Shown here: piece by piece, positions 27,659 through 40,309 of the stretch | Position numbering within the stretch: the first letter of the stretch is position 1 | Layout: each line of letters starts with the position of its first letter | Source: Candidatus Saccharibacteria bacterium GW2011_GWC2_48_9 | GTDB lineage: Bacteria; Patescibacteriota; Saccharimonadia; Saccharimonadales; Saccharimonadaceae | Assembly (NCBI GenBank): GCA_001003725.1 | Contig: LCPR01000005.1 | Coordinates: 62,001 to 126,000, forward strand | Reading direction: 5' to 3' | Length of the DNA stretch: 64,000 bases | Made by a program: the position numbers and the translations under genes | Notes under the pieces: generated by a model | What the model saw: the letters and a program-made list of their open reading frames with translations, nothing else | Databases searched by the model: none | Told to the model about the DNA's origin: nothing

Positions 27659-28111
27659 ATGAAGATATTCCTTGGTTCCGACCACAACGGCTTTTATATG
27701 AAAGAAAAAGTGTTTGCCTACCTGGCAAAACGCGGATATGACGTCGAAGATGTCGGTGACAAAGAACTTGACCCAGAGGATGATTTTCCTCACTTTGCTC
27801 AAATGGCTGCACTTAAAGTACTTGGCGAAGATGACGCGGTAGAACCCCGTGCGATACTGCTATGCGGTGGTGGCCAAGGTATGGCTATGGCTGCAAATCG
27901 TTTTCGAGGTATACGTGCAAGTGTTATCTGGGACGATTATGAGGCGAAAATGACTCGCAATGACAACGACAGTAATGTGCTGTGTTTGCCGTCACGAGTA
28001 CTTGAAAAAGAAGAACACGAATGGAAAGCAATTATAGATGTATGGCTGGAAACGCCATTCGCCGCTGCTCCGCGCTATAAAAGACGTAATGCACAGTTAG
28101 ATGAGGTATAA
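27659..28111 (+). CDS. rpiB: RpiB/LacAB-family sugar-phosphate isomerase
   Basis: IFLGSDHNGFYMKE, LCGGGQGMAMAANRFRGIRA. Confidence 0.88.
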   Translation: MKIFLGSDHNGFYMKEKVFAYLAKRGYDVEDVGDKELDPEDDFPHFAQMAALKVLGEDDAVEPRAILLCGGGQGMAMAANRFRGIRASVIWDDYEAKMTRNDNDSNVLCLPSRVLEKEEHEWKAIIDVWLETPFAAAPRYKRRNAQLDEV

Positions 28112-28113
28112 AA

Positions 28114-28761
28114 ATGAGTAGTATCGCACCAGCAATTTTGGCAGAAAATGCCGAATTATATAAACAAGCAATCGACAAGATACAGCCGTTTGCGCAACGT
28201 GTCCATATAGATGTGAGTGATGGAAATTTTGCTCCAACTTTTACTGTTGGACTTAATGAGATCTGGTGGCCGGAGGGTTGGGAGGTTGATATCCATGCGA
28301 TGGTGGCACAGCCAACAGAGCATCTGCAAACACTCGTACAGCTCAAGCCAAGCATGGTGATTTTTCATGTCGAGGCGGACGTGGCGCAATTACCTTCTGT
28401 ACTCGCGACACTCAAGCAGTATGACATTAAGGCAGGCATATCACTATTGAGGTCGACGGTCCCTTCTTCTGTTGCCTCGCTTATTGAACAGGCGGATCAT
28501 GTGATGGTGTTTACGGGCGAGTTAGGAAGATACGGTGGTACCGCAAATCTCATGCAACTAGAAAAAGTTCGACTTATTAAGCAAATTAACCCAGATGTAG
28601 AAATCGGCTGGGACGGCGGTGTTAATTTGGATAACGCCTATACACTCACGCAAGGTGGCGTAAATGTGCTAAATGTGGGTGGAGCGATTCAGAAAGCGGA
28701 AGACGCGGGTGTTATGTACGCTAAGCTTGTCGACGAGATAAATAAACAGGGAGTATTGTAA
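28114..28761 (+). CDS. rpe: Ribulose-phosphate 3-epimerase-like protein
   Basis: APAILAENAE, RVHIDVSDGNFAPTFTVG, EIGWDGGVNLDNA. Confidence 0.85.
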   Translation: MSSIAPAILAENAELYKQAIDKIQPFAQRVHIDVSDGNFAPTFTVGLNEIWWPEGWEVDIHAMVAQPTEHLQTLVQLKPSMVIFHVEADVAQLPSVLATLKQYDIKAGISLLRSTVPSSVASLIEQADHVMVFTGELGRYGGTANLMQLEKVRLIKQINPDVEIGWDGGVNLDNAYTLTQGGVNVLNVGGAIQKAEDAGVMYAKLVDEINKQGVL

Positions 28762-29618
28762 TGGGTCAACAATTAACCGTCTCGCAGCTTGAGGCAAAAG
28801 CAAATACTATTAGGCAAGATATTATCACGATGCTTGAAGCCGCGGGTAGCGGACACAGTGCGGGGCCACTCGGTCTTTCTGATATTTTCGCAGCGCTTTA
28901 TTTTGACATTATGAACTACGACGCTAAGAATCCTGATTGGGAAAAGCGCGACTATTTCTTTTTGAGTAACGGACATACAGTGCCGGTCCAGTATGCAGCT
29001 ATGGCAGAAGCGGGCTTTTTCGAAAAAGCTGAATTACAAACACTTCGTAAGCTTGGTAGCCGCTTGCAGGGCCACCCTGAGCGCACGAAGCTACCTGGAC
29101 TTGAAAATACCAGTGGGCCGCTGGGTAGCGGGTTAAGTCAGGCATCTGGTGTCGCGTATGCGCTGCAGTATCTCGACCGCGAACCGCACCGTTTTGTATA
29201 TACGGTGATGGGCGACGGCGAGCTCAACGAGGGCAATATATGGGAGGCAGCCATGTTTGCTGGTAAATATAAGCTCGCTCAGCTCATTGGCTTTATCGAC
29301 CGCAATAACATTCAGATTGATGGTAACACAGAAGACGTCATGCCGCTTGAAGACCTACGTGGTAAGTGGGAAAGTTTCGGTTGGCACGTGCAAGAGGTTG
29401 ATGGTCATAATATCGAAAGTATCATTGACGCGGCAAGTATGGCTCGCGCTATTAGCAATAAGCCAAGTGTCATCATCGCGCACACCATACCGGGCAAGGG
29501 TGTTGACTTTATGGAATACGACTATCACTGGCATGGTGCACCGCCAAACCATGAGCAGGCAAAAGAGGCGCTTACAAAGCTACGAACCCTCAATGGCAAG
29601 ATAAAGGCAGGAGAATAA
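28761..29618 (+). CDS. Transketolase, N-terminal subunit
   Basis: GSGHSAGPLGLSDIFAALY, GDGELNEGNIWEAAMFAGKYKL. Confidence 0.92.
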   Translation: MGQQLTVSQLEAKANTIRQDIITMLEAAGSGHSAGPLGLSDIFAALYFDIMNYDAKNPDWEKRDYFFLSNGHTVPVQYAAMAEAGFFEKAELQTLRKLGSRLQGHPERTKLPGLENTSGPLGSGLSQASGVAYALQYLDREPHRFVYTVMGDGELNEGNIWEAAMFAGKYKLAQLIGFIDRNNIQIDGNTEDVMPLEDLRGKWESFGWHVQEVDGHNIESIIDAASMARAISNKPSVIIAHTIPGKGVDFMEYDYHWHGAPPNHEQAKEALTKLRTLNGKIKAGE

Positions 29619-29620
29619 AT

Positions 29621-30619
29621 ATGAGTTCATATCCACTACGAGATGATATTTTTTCTGAAAAACCGACAGAAGAACCGACGCGAGCAGGATTTGGGCGTGG
29701 CCTCAAAAAAGCCGGCGAAGCAGATGAGCGCGTGGTCGCATTGTGCGCCGACTTGACAGAGAGCACACAGATGCATCACTTTAAGGCGGCATTCCCTGAA
29801 CGCTATATAGAAATAGGCGTCGCTGAACAGAATCTTGTGACTGTCGCGAGCGGACTTGCTCGTGCAGGAAAGATACCGTTTACAAGTAGCTACGCTGCTT
29901 TTAGCCCCGGGCGAAACTGGGAACAAATCCGCACCACAATTACGCTTAACGAGCAGCCTGTAAAAATAATCGGGTCTCATGCGGGCGTGAGCGTAGGGCC
30001 GGACGGTGCGACGCATCAAATGCTTGAAGATATTGCCTTGATGCGAGTACTACCTCATATGGTTGTTGTTGTGCCGGGTGATAGCGTTGAGGCTGAAAAA
30101 GCTACTCTTGCAATCGCTCAGAACGGTGAACCAAGCTACCTACGACTCGCACGCGAGAAGACACCAGTATTTAGCACGGACGACTCTCCGTTTACAATAG
30201 GTACGGCGTACGTGCTGCGCGAAGGCCGCGACGTAACGCTCTGCGGCACCGGTACTATGACTTTTCAGCTATTAAAGGCGGCTCAGCTGCTAGAACAACA
30301 GGGTGTATCTGCTGAGGTTGTCCATGTGCCAACTGTGAAGCCGCTTGACGAAACTGTTATCTTGGCGAGCGCACGCAAGACCGGGCGTGTGGTGACGGCA
30401 GAGGAAGCGCAAATTGCAGCTGGATTTGGCGGTGCTGTAGCTGAACTTTTGAGTGAAAAACTACCAACACCTCTCAAGCGTATCGGTATGCTCGATCGTT
30501 TCGGTGAGTCCGGGCAGCCAAATGAGCTTCTTGATTACTTCGGCTTAAACGCAGAGAAGATGAAGCCTGTTATTCAAGAATTTATCAACGCAACATCGCA
30601 GTACCACAGGGAGGGCTAA
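29621..30619 (+). CDS. Transketolase, C-terminal subunit
   Basis: IEIGVAEQNLVTVASGLARAGKIPFTSSYAAF. Confidence 0.92.
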   Translation: MSSYPLRDDIFSEKPTEEPTRAGFGRGLKKAGEADERVVALCADLTESTQMHHFKAAFPERYIEIGVAEQNLVTVASGLARAGKIPFTSSYAAFSPGRNWEQIRTTITLNEQPVKIIGSHAGVSVGPDGATHQMLEDIALMRVLPHMVVVVPGDSVEAEKATLAIAQNGEPSYLRLAREKTPVFSTDDSPFTIGTAYVLREGRDVTLCGTGTMTFQLLKAAQLLEQQGVSAEVVHVPTVKPLDETVILASARKTGRVVTAEEAQIAAGFGGAVAELLSEKLPTPLKRIGMLDRFGESGQPNELLDYFGLNAEKMKPVIQEFINATSQYHREG

Positions 30620-30620
30620 T

Positions 30621-31532
30621 ATGGGTCAAACAATCGGTCAGATACGAGACAATACCACGCGTGCGCGACATCTGTATCAGCGCTCAAAACAGCAGCACTT
30701 TGCTGTGGGCGCTTTTAATGTCGACAATCAGGAGACGATGATCGCTATTGCGCTTGCTGCACAGAAGCTAAATTCACCGGTACTTATCGAGGTGAGCGAC
30801 GGCGAAGTGAAGGCAATCGGACTACACAACATTCGTGATATGGTTGACAACTATAAGCAAGAATATGGTATCGAGGTGTACTTAAACTTGGACCACAGTC
30901 CTTCTGTCGACGCGTGTAAGCGTGCAATAGATGCGGGTTACGAGTTTATACATATTGATATTTCGCAGGCAGATCACAACGCGAGCGAAGAAGAGATTAT
31001 CGCGAAAACGAAAGAAGTAGTTGAATATGCAAAATTTACAGGTGCACTTATCGAAAGTGAGCCGCACTACTTCGGCGGTAGTAGTAATGTTCACAATGAA
31101 GATATCGACTACGAAGAAATCAAGAAAACATTCAGTACACCAGAGGGTGCGCGTAGCTTCACTGAGGCAACCGGAATTGATACACTCGCAGTTGCTATCG
31201 GTAATTTGCACGGAAAATACCCCGTACCGAAAGAACTCGATCTTGAGCTACTCGAGCGTATTCGCGAAGTCATAGGCTGCGGTATCAGCCTACATGGCGG
31301 TAGCGGTACGCCGCTACACTACTTCGAAGATGCTGCTCGTATAGGCGTCAGCAAGATCAATATTAATAGCGATATGCGCTACGTCTTTCGCAAAACCCTT
31401 GAAAAAGTGCTTGCCGATAACCCCGACGAATACGCGGTAGTTAAACTTATGCCCGAAGTGTATGGCGCAGTTCAGGCGGTGGTAGAAGAAAAGATTAAAG
31501 CATTCGGTAGTGCTGACAAAGCCATAGTGTAA
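30621..31532 (+). CDS. fba: Class II fructose-bisphosphate aldolase
   Basis: GAFNVDN, YLNLDHSPSVDACKRAIDAGYEFIHIDIS, LHGGSGTP. Confidence 0.92.
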   Translation: MGQTIGQIRDNTTRARHLYQRSKQQHFAVGAFNVDNQETMIAIALAAQKLNSPVLIEVSDGEVKAIGLHNIRDMVDNYKQEYGIEVYLNLDHSPSVDACKRAIDAGYEFIHIDISQADHNASEEEIIAKTKEVVEYAKFTGALIESEPHYFGGSSNVHNEDIDYEEIKKTFSTPEGARSFTEATGIDTLAVAIGNLHGKYPVPKELDLELLERIREVIGCGISLHGGSGTPLHYFEDAARIGVSKININSDMRYVFRKTLEKVLADNPDEYAVVKLMPEVYGAVQAVVEEKIKAFGSADKAIV

Positions 31533-31625
31533 GCACGCTTGGCTACGGGCGTCGATAAGCATAGGCTGTATGGTATACTATGCTCAGAAATGGGCGTCGT
31601 AACACAAGCAAAAAGGAATAATTAA

Positions 31626-32594
31626 ATGAACACACCAAAAATATTGGCTATTGGCAAAGCGACGCAAGACGTCTTCTTGAAAAGCGACGAGTTTAGTCCA
31701 CAAATGGAAGGTAAGGTTGCGTATACGCACCTTCCGCTCGGTGTAAAAATGGAAGTAGAAGATATCGTGTTTGCGACTGGTGGAAACGCAAGTAATGTCG
31801 CCGTCACCTTGGCCCGTCAAGGCTTGCACAGCAGTTACATGTGGACGCTCGGGTATGACCCTGCATCGGAAACAGTGCTGCGCGACCTTGATTCGGAGGG
31901 TGTAGATACATCTCACGTAGTGCGCCGCGACAAATACCGCGCGGGGTACTCTAACATTTTGATTGCTACAGATGGTGAGCGAACCATCCTCAATAACAAA
32001 GGCGTGTCTACAGATGCTCACGATGTGGATATTGATCTTGATGCAATAGCTGACGTAGATTGGGTGTACCCAACATCGCTAGCTCTGGGCGGTATTGATC
32101 TACTGCGCATCATTGTCGACCGAGCAGATGAAGCTGGGGTAAAGGTTATGCTCAACCCCGCTGGCCCGGAGCTTGCTGAGCCAAATAAGCTCAAGTCACT
32201 GCTCAGTAGTGTTGAGGTGCTGTGTGTCAATAAAGAAGAGATGCAAATGCTCGTTGACGGCGAATCGCTCGAAGAACTTGTGCGTCACGCGCTACACTAT
32301 GTGCCAGTAGCAATTGTGAGCGACGGACCTCGTGGAGTAATTGCAAGTGATGGCAAAACTATTGTCACAGCGGGTATGTATGAAGACGTGCCGGTAGTGG
32401 ATCGTACCGGCGCGGGAGACGCATTTGCGAGCGGATTCTTGAGTCAATGGGCTGCTGGTAAGAGTCTTCGTGACTCTGTGATATTTGCAAGTGCGAATTC
32501 AACATCTGTCGTGACGCAGTTCGGCGCAAAAGCCGGCATTTTGAGATCAAACGCGGATCTGCACGATATGCCTATCGAGGAAAAGCCGTTCTAA
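31626..32594 (+). CDS. PfkB-family carbohydrate kinase
   Basis: GGNASNVAVTLARQG, VDRTGAGDAFASGF. Confidence 0.92.
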   Translation: MNTPKILAIGKATQDVFLKSDEFSPQMEGKVAYTHLPLGVKMEVEDIVFATGGNASNVAVTLARQGLHSSYMWTLGYDPASETVLRDLDSEGVDTSHVVRRDKYRAGYSNILIATDGERTILNNKGVSTDAHDVDIDLDAIADVDWVYPTSLALGGIDLLRIIVDRADEAGVKVMLNPAGPELAEPNKLKSLLSSVEVLCVNKEEMQMLVDGESLEELVRHALHYVPVAIVSDGPRGVIASDGKTIVTAGMYEDVPVVDRTGAGDAFASGFLSQWAAGKSLRDSVIFASANSTSVVTQFGAKAGILRSNADLHDMPIEEKPF

Positions 32595-33052
32595 TGTCCA
32601 GAGCACTCATGACGCTACTTGGGCGACCTTCGGATAAGATGTTGGAAATATCTTTCGATGATTTAGAGAAGGCTACTGGTAAACAGGCTATTGATGCACA
32701 ATTGGTTGGCGATATACTCCATGCTGCGCATGGCACGATACGTGAACTGGGGCTAGAGGGAGACGTGACGGCCAAAGAGCTGTATCAAGCGCTGCGCGTT
32801 CACGAAGACATGCTCGATGATTCAACGGCATTTGTAGGCCTCGTGATAGACAAAGAGGTTGTTTCGTTGAATGCTCAAGATATCGCGCACGATCATAGCG
32901 AAGCGGGGCGATTTGAGACGCGGAGTCTGGTGCATCTGCGCAAAAAACTGACCAGCGAAATAGTGAAACGATACACGGAGTGGGCTGCTCATCCCGAGCT
33001 GCTCGAGCCAATTACGCGGCATATACAATTAACACACAAGGAGACAGTATGA
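32594..33052 (+). CDS. Hypothetical protein
   Basis: 152-aa ORF, tightly packed in operon. Confidence 0.7.
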   Translation: MSRALMTLLGRPSDKMLEISFDDLEKATGKQAIDAQLVGDILHAAHGTIRELGLEGDVTAKELYQALRVHEDMLDDSTAFVGLVIDKEVVSLNAQDIAHDHSEAGRFETRSLVHLRKKLTSEIVKRYTEWAAHPELLEPITRHIQLTHKETV

Positions 33053-33657
33053 GGTATCAGATTTGCGTATCAGGCGCAGCGAGCGGAGAAACGGTACAGG
33101 CGTCGCACCATCTCGCCTTCGAACTTGGCAAAGAAATTTCTCGGCGAGGTAAAACTCTTACAACAGGTGCGACTGTAGGTCTACCGCATTATGCGGCCAT
33201 GGGCGCAGTGAGCGTCGAAGGCAAAAGAGGGGTATCGATAGGCTTCTCTCCGGCAAGCTCGTTTCGCGAACATGTCGCCACGTACCGACTGCCAACCAAA
33301 GAATTTGATTATATCAATTTTACTGGCATGGAGTATGTAGGACGCGACGTGCACTTGGTACGCAGTAGTGATGCAATCATAACCGTAGGTGGTCGTATGG
33401 GCAGCCTCCACGAACTCTCTACAGCGCTAGAAAGCCGAAAGGTGTGTGGTGTGTTGCTTGGTAGCGGCGGGCTTGCGGATTACACAAAGACGTTACTTGA
33501 AAATATTGAAGCTCCTGGCGCAAGGGATATTATTTACGAAACAGATCCTGCGACACTTGTTGAAAAAGTGATAGCACGACTCGATGAAAAATATGCAGAC
33601 TTCATCCATGATGCAGAAGATAGCCATGTGAGCGCAAAGCGTGCAGGACAAGGCTAG
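33049..33657 (+). CDS. LOG/SLOG-like nucleotide-binding protein
   Basis: GKTLTTGATVGLPHYAAMGAV, DAIITVGGRMGSLHELSTALESRKVCGVLL. Confidence 0.75.
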   Translation: MRYQICVSGAASGETVQASHHLAFELGKEISRRGKTLTTGATVGLPHYAAMGAVSVEGKRGVSIGFSPASSFREHVATYRLPTKEFDYINFTGMEYVGRDVHLVRSSDAIITVGGRMGSLHELSTALESRKVCGVLLGSGGLADYTKTLLENIEAPGARDIIYETDPATLVEKVIARLDEKYADFIHDAEDSHVSAKRAGQG

Positions 33658-33682
33658 CGACTCAGTGTTATACTAAGAGTCT

Positions 33683-35653
<1,971 letters not shown>

Positions 35654-35681
35654 CATTATATGCTACACTAGTGCATAGATT

Positions 35682-38158
35682 ATGCAACCACAACAAAATT
35701 ATCCTCAGTCGCCAATGCAGCCAGCTCCAGTTAAGAAACGCAGGAGCCTAAGTGGCTACGTGACGTGGGCAATTATTGCAGTCGCCTCCATTTTGATTAT
35801 TACGCTCATAGCATGGCTCGTGATTGTACTGATGGGTAAAACCAGCTCCGACACAGGTAAGACGCAAGCAGGGATGGCCGCAGTTTTAGAACCTGCCGAT
35901 ATAGCGCCAGTCGAGCGAACTATACGCTCGCAACTAGGTGTGCAAGTTTCGTACAATGCTCGCGAGCTTGAAGGGTATGGATTTGCCGAAGATGTTACTT
36001 TTTCCGCATCGGACTTAGACGAGTCTCGCCCATATAGTGTGATGCGCGTAAGGCCAGTGGAAACTAGCCAGGCGACTCGTAGCGAGGTAACACTTGAGTC
36101 ACCCGAACTTCGCGTTACCTCGAGTACAAATGGATCCTACTGGGACAGTCTATCGAGTAAAAAGACGTATGCGGACTTGTCAAAAATTGACATGCTTGTC
36201 AAAGAAACTGTTGCAGCAAGAGAAAAAGACAAAATGATAACTGCGTCTGATGCCGAAGTTGAAAATATTAACGATGTGGATTACCGTAAGGTCTCATTCA
36301 CTTATACAAATGACCTGTATGGCGTGAAGACAGAGCGTAGAGAAGACTGTTATATGACCGTACAGAATGATCGACCATACGTTGCTTGCATTAATAATAT
36401 ACGCGCCTCAAACTTTTCCGTTGTTCCGCAGCTAGAAAATGTGCTTGCAGGTGTGGTGTATGAAGGATTGGACACCGAGCTACTGGAAGTAGCTAGCAAA
36501 GAGGGTGAGCAAGACACAGCGACGCTTGATGGTGAAGACGATGAGCAGGTGGCAGCTAGTAATACAGAGAATATGCAAGCTTCCGTTCCAAAGCGAGATA
36601 CAAATAAGGTTCAGTCATATTTAGCGGATACGCAAAACTTTAAAGTTATGGCTGCGAGCGCGCCATCTGTTGTGCGCGTCGGTGCGATTTACTGTGCGGA
36701 TATTAAGCTGTCACTGCCAAATGGAGGTGATGGCCCGACTCTTACGGGTGCCTGTGTCAATAAAGCCGGTTCTGGATTCTTTATATCTCGCGATGGTCTG
36801 GTGGCGACATCTGCAAGTGCTACCCAAGTGAAGCCGCAAGAGGCAATTGCCGCGTATATCACGAATGCACCTGATTCAGCTGCGGTGATAGTGCGCCTCG
36901 AGCGAGTTTTGAACTACCTCGTTGAAGCACGTGTATTGATGCAGACAGATGCCGATGCGTTAATTGCAGGAGTTGAAGAGCGTAATCAAGATATTATAGA
37001 TAAAGTAAATGCAATCAGTACTCGTATTGCGCCCGAGGATATAGCAATAACAGCTGAAAATTATTCTTATGCTGTGCAGCTAGCAGACCGACCGATCGTC
37101 GTGAATCAAAATAGTAATGGATCTTCGGCTTTTGCCTTGACAGATACGGTCGTCGAAGCCGAAATTGAAGGCCAGCAATATTCGGCGGATGTTAGCCAAG
37201 ATAGTATTTTTAAAGGCGAACCTGTAGAAGAGGATACGACACTCTTAAAAGTTAAAAAAAGTGCAACATACCCAACGCTAAAACTTGGCCTATCTGGCGA
37301 AGGTGTTGGTGAAAAAGCAGTAATTAATGTTGTAGGTATGCCGATGTATGCATTTGGTACATTAGGTTCAGCTCAGTTCAGAGATACACCGCTTTATCGT
37401 TCAGGAGCAATAAATGAAACATTTAATGCGGAGGCCGGTCAAAAAGTCCGTTCCATTTCTACCTCGTCGCATGCAGGGTTTGCTGGTGCACCTGCACTCG
37501 ATCAACAAGGAAGTGTCGTTGGCATGGCTACCTATAACAACCTCAACTGTCCAGATAGAAAATGCTTTGGTAGTACGGTATTACGCGATACGTCTGGTAT
37601 AGCTGCACTCATAAAATCTCGTAATATTTCACTTGAGTCCGTAAGTCTGTCATCTGATGTATGGCGTTCGGCAATTGACGAGCTAGTGAAGGGCAACTAC
37701 CGCCAGGCAACACAACTATTCGATCGCGCCGGTAGTCTGTATGCTCGGAACTCGCTTGCACCTAAATTTTCTGCATACAGCAAGTCGCAATATGGATCGG
37801 CAAGCGATACATCGACTATGAATACTGTTGTTTCGGCGCTTAAGGTAATAATCCTGATAGCGGTTGGTATTCTCGTGTTACTCGCTATCTTCAAAACTGC
37901 GCTCAAGCTCTTTGTTCATCCGCACGCCGAGACGCAATACGGTGAAATGGCGGGTGGGCAGTACATCGACCGCAACCTCAGCCATATGCGCCGCCAACGA
38001 CACAAGTGCCTCAACAGACACAGTGGCAACCCCCGGTGCAGCAGTATCCGCCACAACAACTTCAGCAGCAGTACGGTAATCCTTCGCAGCCACCAGCCCA
38101 GCAGACCAGTCCACCGTCACCAAGTGGCTATAGTCAGACACCTCCACCTCAAGTATAA
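35682..38158 (+). CDS. Membrane-anchored HtrA/trypsin-fold-like protein with Pro/Gln-rich tail; frame-disrupted near 37945-37985
   Basis: GSGFFISRDGLVATSA and GFAGAPALDQQGSVVGMATY resemble HtrA core. Frame 3 after ~37970 encodes QPQPYAPPTTQVPQQTQWQPPVQQYPPQQLQQQYGNPSQPPAQQTSPPSPSGYSQTPPPQV*, ending at 38158; the 866-aa track ORF reads past this. Confidence 0.6.
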
Positions 38159-38211
38159 AACTATCTTCTGCAGGCGTTTAATCTTCGTGACATCTACGTT
38201 ACAATGTATAT

Positions 38212-38505
38212 ATGACAAAAATATCTTTGCAAGATGTGCGTTCGTTGGCACAGCTAAGTGCTCTGCGTCTTACAGACGATGAGGCAGAGCGTTTAACGAG
38301 CGACATAGAACATATACTTCAGTACTTTGAACAGCTAAATGAGCTTGATACCGATGGCGTACCGGCTACTTATTATGGCATGGATCTTGTGAATAGCTCT
38401 CGGGCTGATGAGGTATCTGATACGCAGTTAAGTCGAGAAAGCTTGGTGGAGTTGTCTGAAGGCGGAAATATCGCCGGTCAAGTGATGGTTCCGAAGGTAT
38501 TATGA
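38212..38505 (+). CDS. gatC: Asp/Glu-tRNA amidotransferase subunit C
   Basis: VRSLAQLSALRLTDDEAERLTSDIEHILQYFEQLNELDTDGV. Confidence 0.93.
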   Translation: MTKISLQDVRSLAQLSALRLTDDEAERLTSDIEHILQYFEQLNELDTDGVPATYYGMDLVNSSRADEVSDTQLSRESLVELSEGGNIAGQVMVPKVL

Positions 38506-39896
38506 GCATGAACACTATTTCTCACTATAAACAAACAATACAAGAGCATTCTGCCGAATACGCAGTCCGTGAAGCGCTTGAGAGTGGGCGAAAAGATACG
38601 CACAACGTATTTATCAGCCTGTATGAAGAACGAGCACTTGCGCGCGCCCGACAAGTGGATGAAGGAACGGTGAGCGGGCGACTTGCTGGGGTGCCGTTTG
38701 TGGCAAAAGATAACTTTTTAACACTAGGCGGTGCGACGACTGCGGCAAGCCATTTTCTAGAAAATTTTCATGCTCCACTGCAGGCTACTGCTGTCGAGAA
38801 GCTTGAGGCGGAAGGTGCGATTTGCATAGGAAAAGTTAACCTCGATGCGTTTGCTCATGGTGGTAGTACAGAGAACTCGGCGTATGGCGTCACTAAGAAC
38901 GCGCACGACACGGCGCGTGTTGCAGGCGGTTCTAGTGGTGGTTCGGCTGTCGCAGTGGCACTTGGTACGGTTCCCTTTGCGCTAGGCACAGATACAGGCG
39001 GCTCTATACGGCAACCGGCTAGTTTCAACGGTGTAGTTGGCATTAAGCCGACCTATGGCGCCGTGAGTCGCTACGGCGTGGTTGCGATGGCGAGTGGTAC
39101 AGATACGATTGGTGTGCTCGCATCGACCGTGTCAGACACCGAGTTGCTACTCGAAGTTCTTAGCGGTCAAGATGAGCGCGATATGACTACATTACCGGAT
39201 TATTTTATACCGCAAGACAAGCCTACTGGTAAAAAGATCGGTTTGATCAAAGAGTTTATGGCCGATGGAATTGACGAGGAAGTGAGCGCACAAATTCTTA
39301 GTGCTGTTGAAAAATTACAGTCAGATGGGTATGAAATAGAAGAAGTGAGTATGCCGATGCTCAAGTATGCACTTGCGATCTACTACATTGTAGTGCCAGC
39401 TGAAATCAGCAGTAACCTGGCAAGGTACGACGGTATACGATACGGTACGCAAAAAGGCAACGACGGTAGTTTGCAGGATGTGTATGAAATGAGTCGACAA
39501 GCTGGGTTTGAAGCGGAGAATAAGAGACGTATTATCATAGGTAGTTTTGTGTTATCAAGTGGCTCATTTGACGCCTATTACCAAAAAGCACAAAAAGCAC
39601 GTACGTTACTCATTCGCGAATTTAACGATCTTTTTGAGCGGTATGATGCTTTGATAGGCCCTGTCGCGCCAGAAACTGCATTCAAGATAGGGCAAAATAC
39701 CGAGGATCCTCTTAAAATGTATCTAGAAGATGTCATGACAGTGCCGCCAAGTTTGGCGGGCTTACCTGCAGTGAGTGTTCCGGTTGGCAAGACCAAAGAT
39801 GGACTTCCAGTTGGACTTCAGATTATCGGAAAACGCCGCGATGATGCACAAATATTAGCGGTTGCTCGTGACGTAGAGGCTCAGTATGGACAATAA
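38502..39896 (+). CDS. gatA: Asp/Glu-tRNA amidotransferase subunit A
   Basis: Amidase signature GGSSGGSAVAVALGTVPFALGTDTGGSIRQPASFNGVVG. Confidence 0.96.
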   Translation: MSMNTISHYKQTIQEHSAEYAVREALESGRKDTHNVFISLYEERALARARQVDEGTVSGRLAGVPFVAKDNFLTLGGATTAASHFLENFHAPLQATAVEKLEAEGAICIGKVNLDAFAHGGSTENSAYGVTKNAHDTARVAGGSSGGSAVAVALGTVPFALGTDTGGSIRQPASFNGVVGIKPTYGAVSRYGVVAMASGTDTIGVLASTVSDTELLLEVLSGQDERDMTTLPDYFIPQDKPTGKKIGLIKEFMADGIDEEVSAQILSAVEKLQSDGYEIEEVSMPMLKYALAIYYIVVPAEISSNLARYDGIRYGTQKGNDGSLQDVYEMSRQAGFEAENKRRIIIGSFVLSSGSFDAYYQKAQKARTLLIREFNDLFERYDALIGPVAPETAFKIGQNTEDPLKMYLEDVMTVPPSLAGLPAVSVPVGKTKDGLPVGLQIIGKRRDDAQILAVARDVEAQYGQ

Positions 39897-40308
39897 CGTT
39901 GTACTACTAGCATTTTTTGCAGCTATATTGATAGTAGCTGGTATAGTGCTTGTGATTATTGTCTATACGAAGGGCGGGTCTTCGCTCAATCAAGAGAAGT
40001 ATCGTACAAAGTGGCTACAAATCGAGCATTCACTCAAAAAAGATCAGCCAGCAAGCTATCATTTATCCGTACTTAATGCTGATAAGTTGCTAGACTATGC
40101 CATGAAAGAAGCAGGCTATAAAGGTAAAACGATGGGTGAACGACTCAAAGCTGCGTCGCCTCGACTTACCAATCGCAACGCAACATGGTCTGCGCATAAG
40201 CTGAGAAACCAGATTGCGCACGAACAAGACGTCTCGGTTAGTTATGACACCACAAGGCGTGCGCTCGCAAGTTTTAAACAAGCACTCAAAGACGTAGGAG
40301 CAATTTGA
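39886..40308 (+). CDS. Small membrane-anchored hypothetical protein in gat operon
   Basis: N-terminal TM then basic soluble domain; overlaps gatA end. Confidence 0.7.
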   Translation: MDNNVVLLAFFAAILIVAGIVLVIIVYTKGGSSLNQEKYRTKWLQIEHSLKKDQPASYHLSVLNADKLLDYAMKEAGYKGKTMGERLKAASPRLTNRNATWSAHKLRNQIAHEQDVSVSYDTTRRALASFKQALKDVGAI

Positions 40309-40309
40309 T

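Noticed and set aside
38159-38282. C-terminal part of the 866-aa ORF overlapping gatC
   Set aside because: Sequence after the frame break is not protein-like; the Pro/Gln-rich frame stops at 38158.
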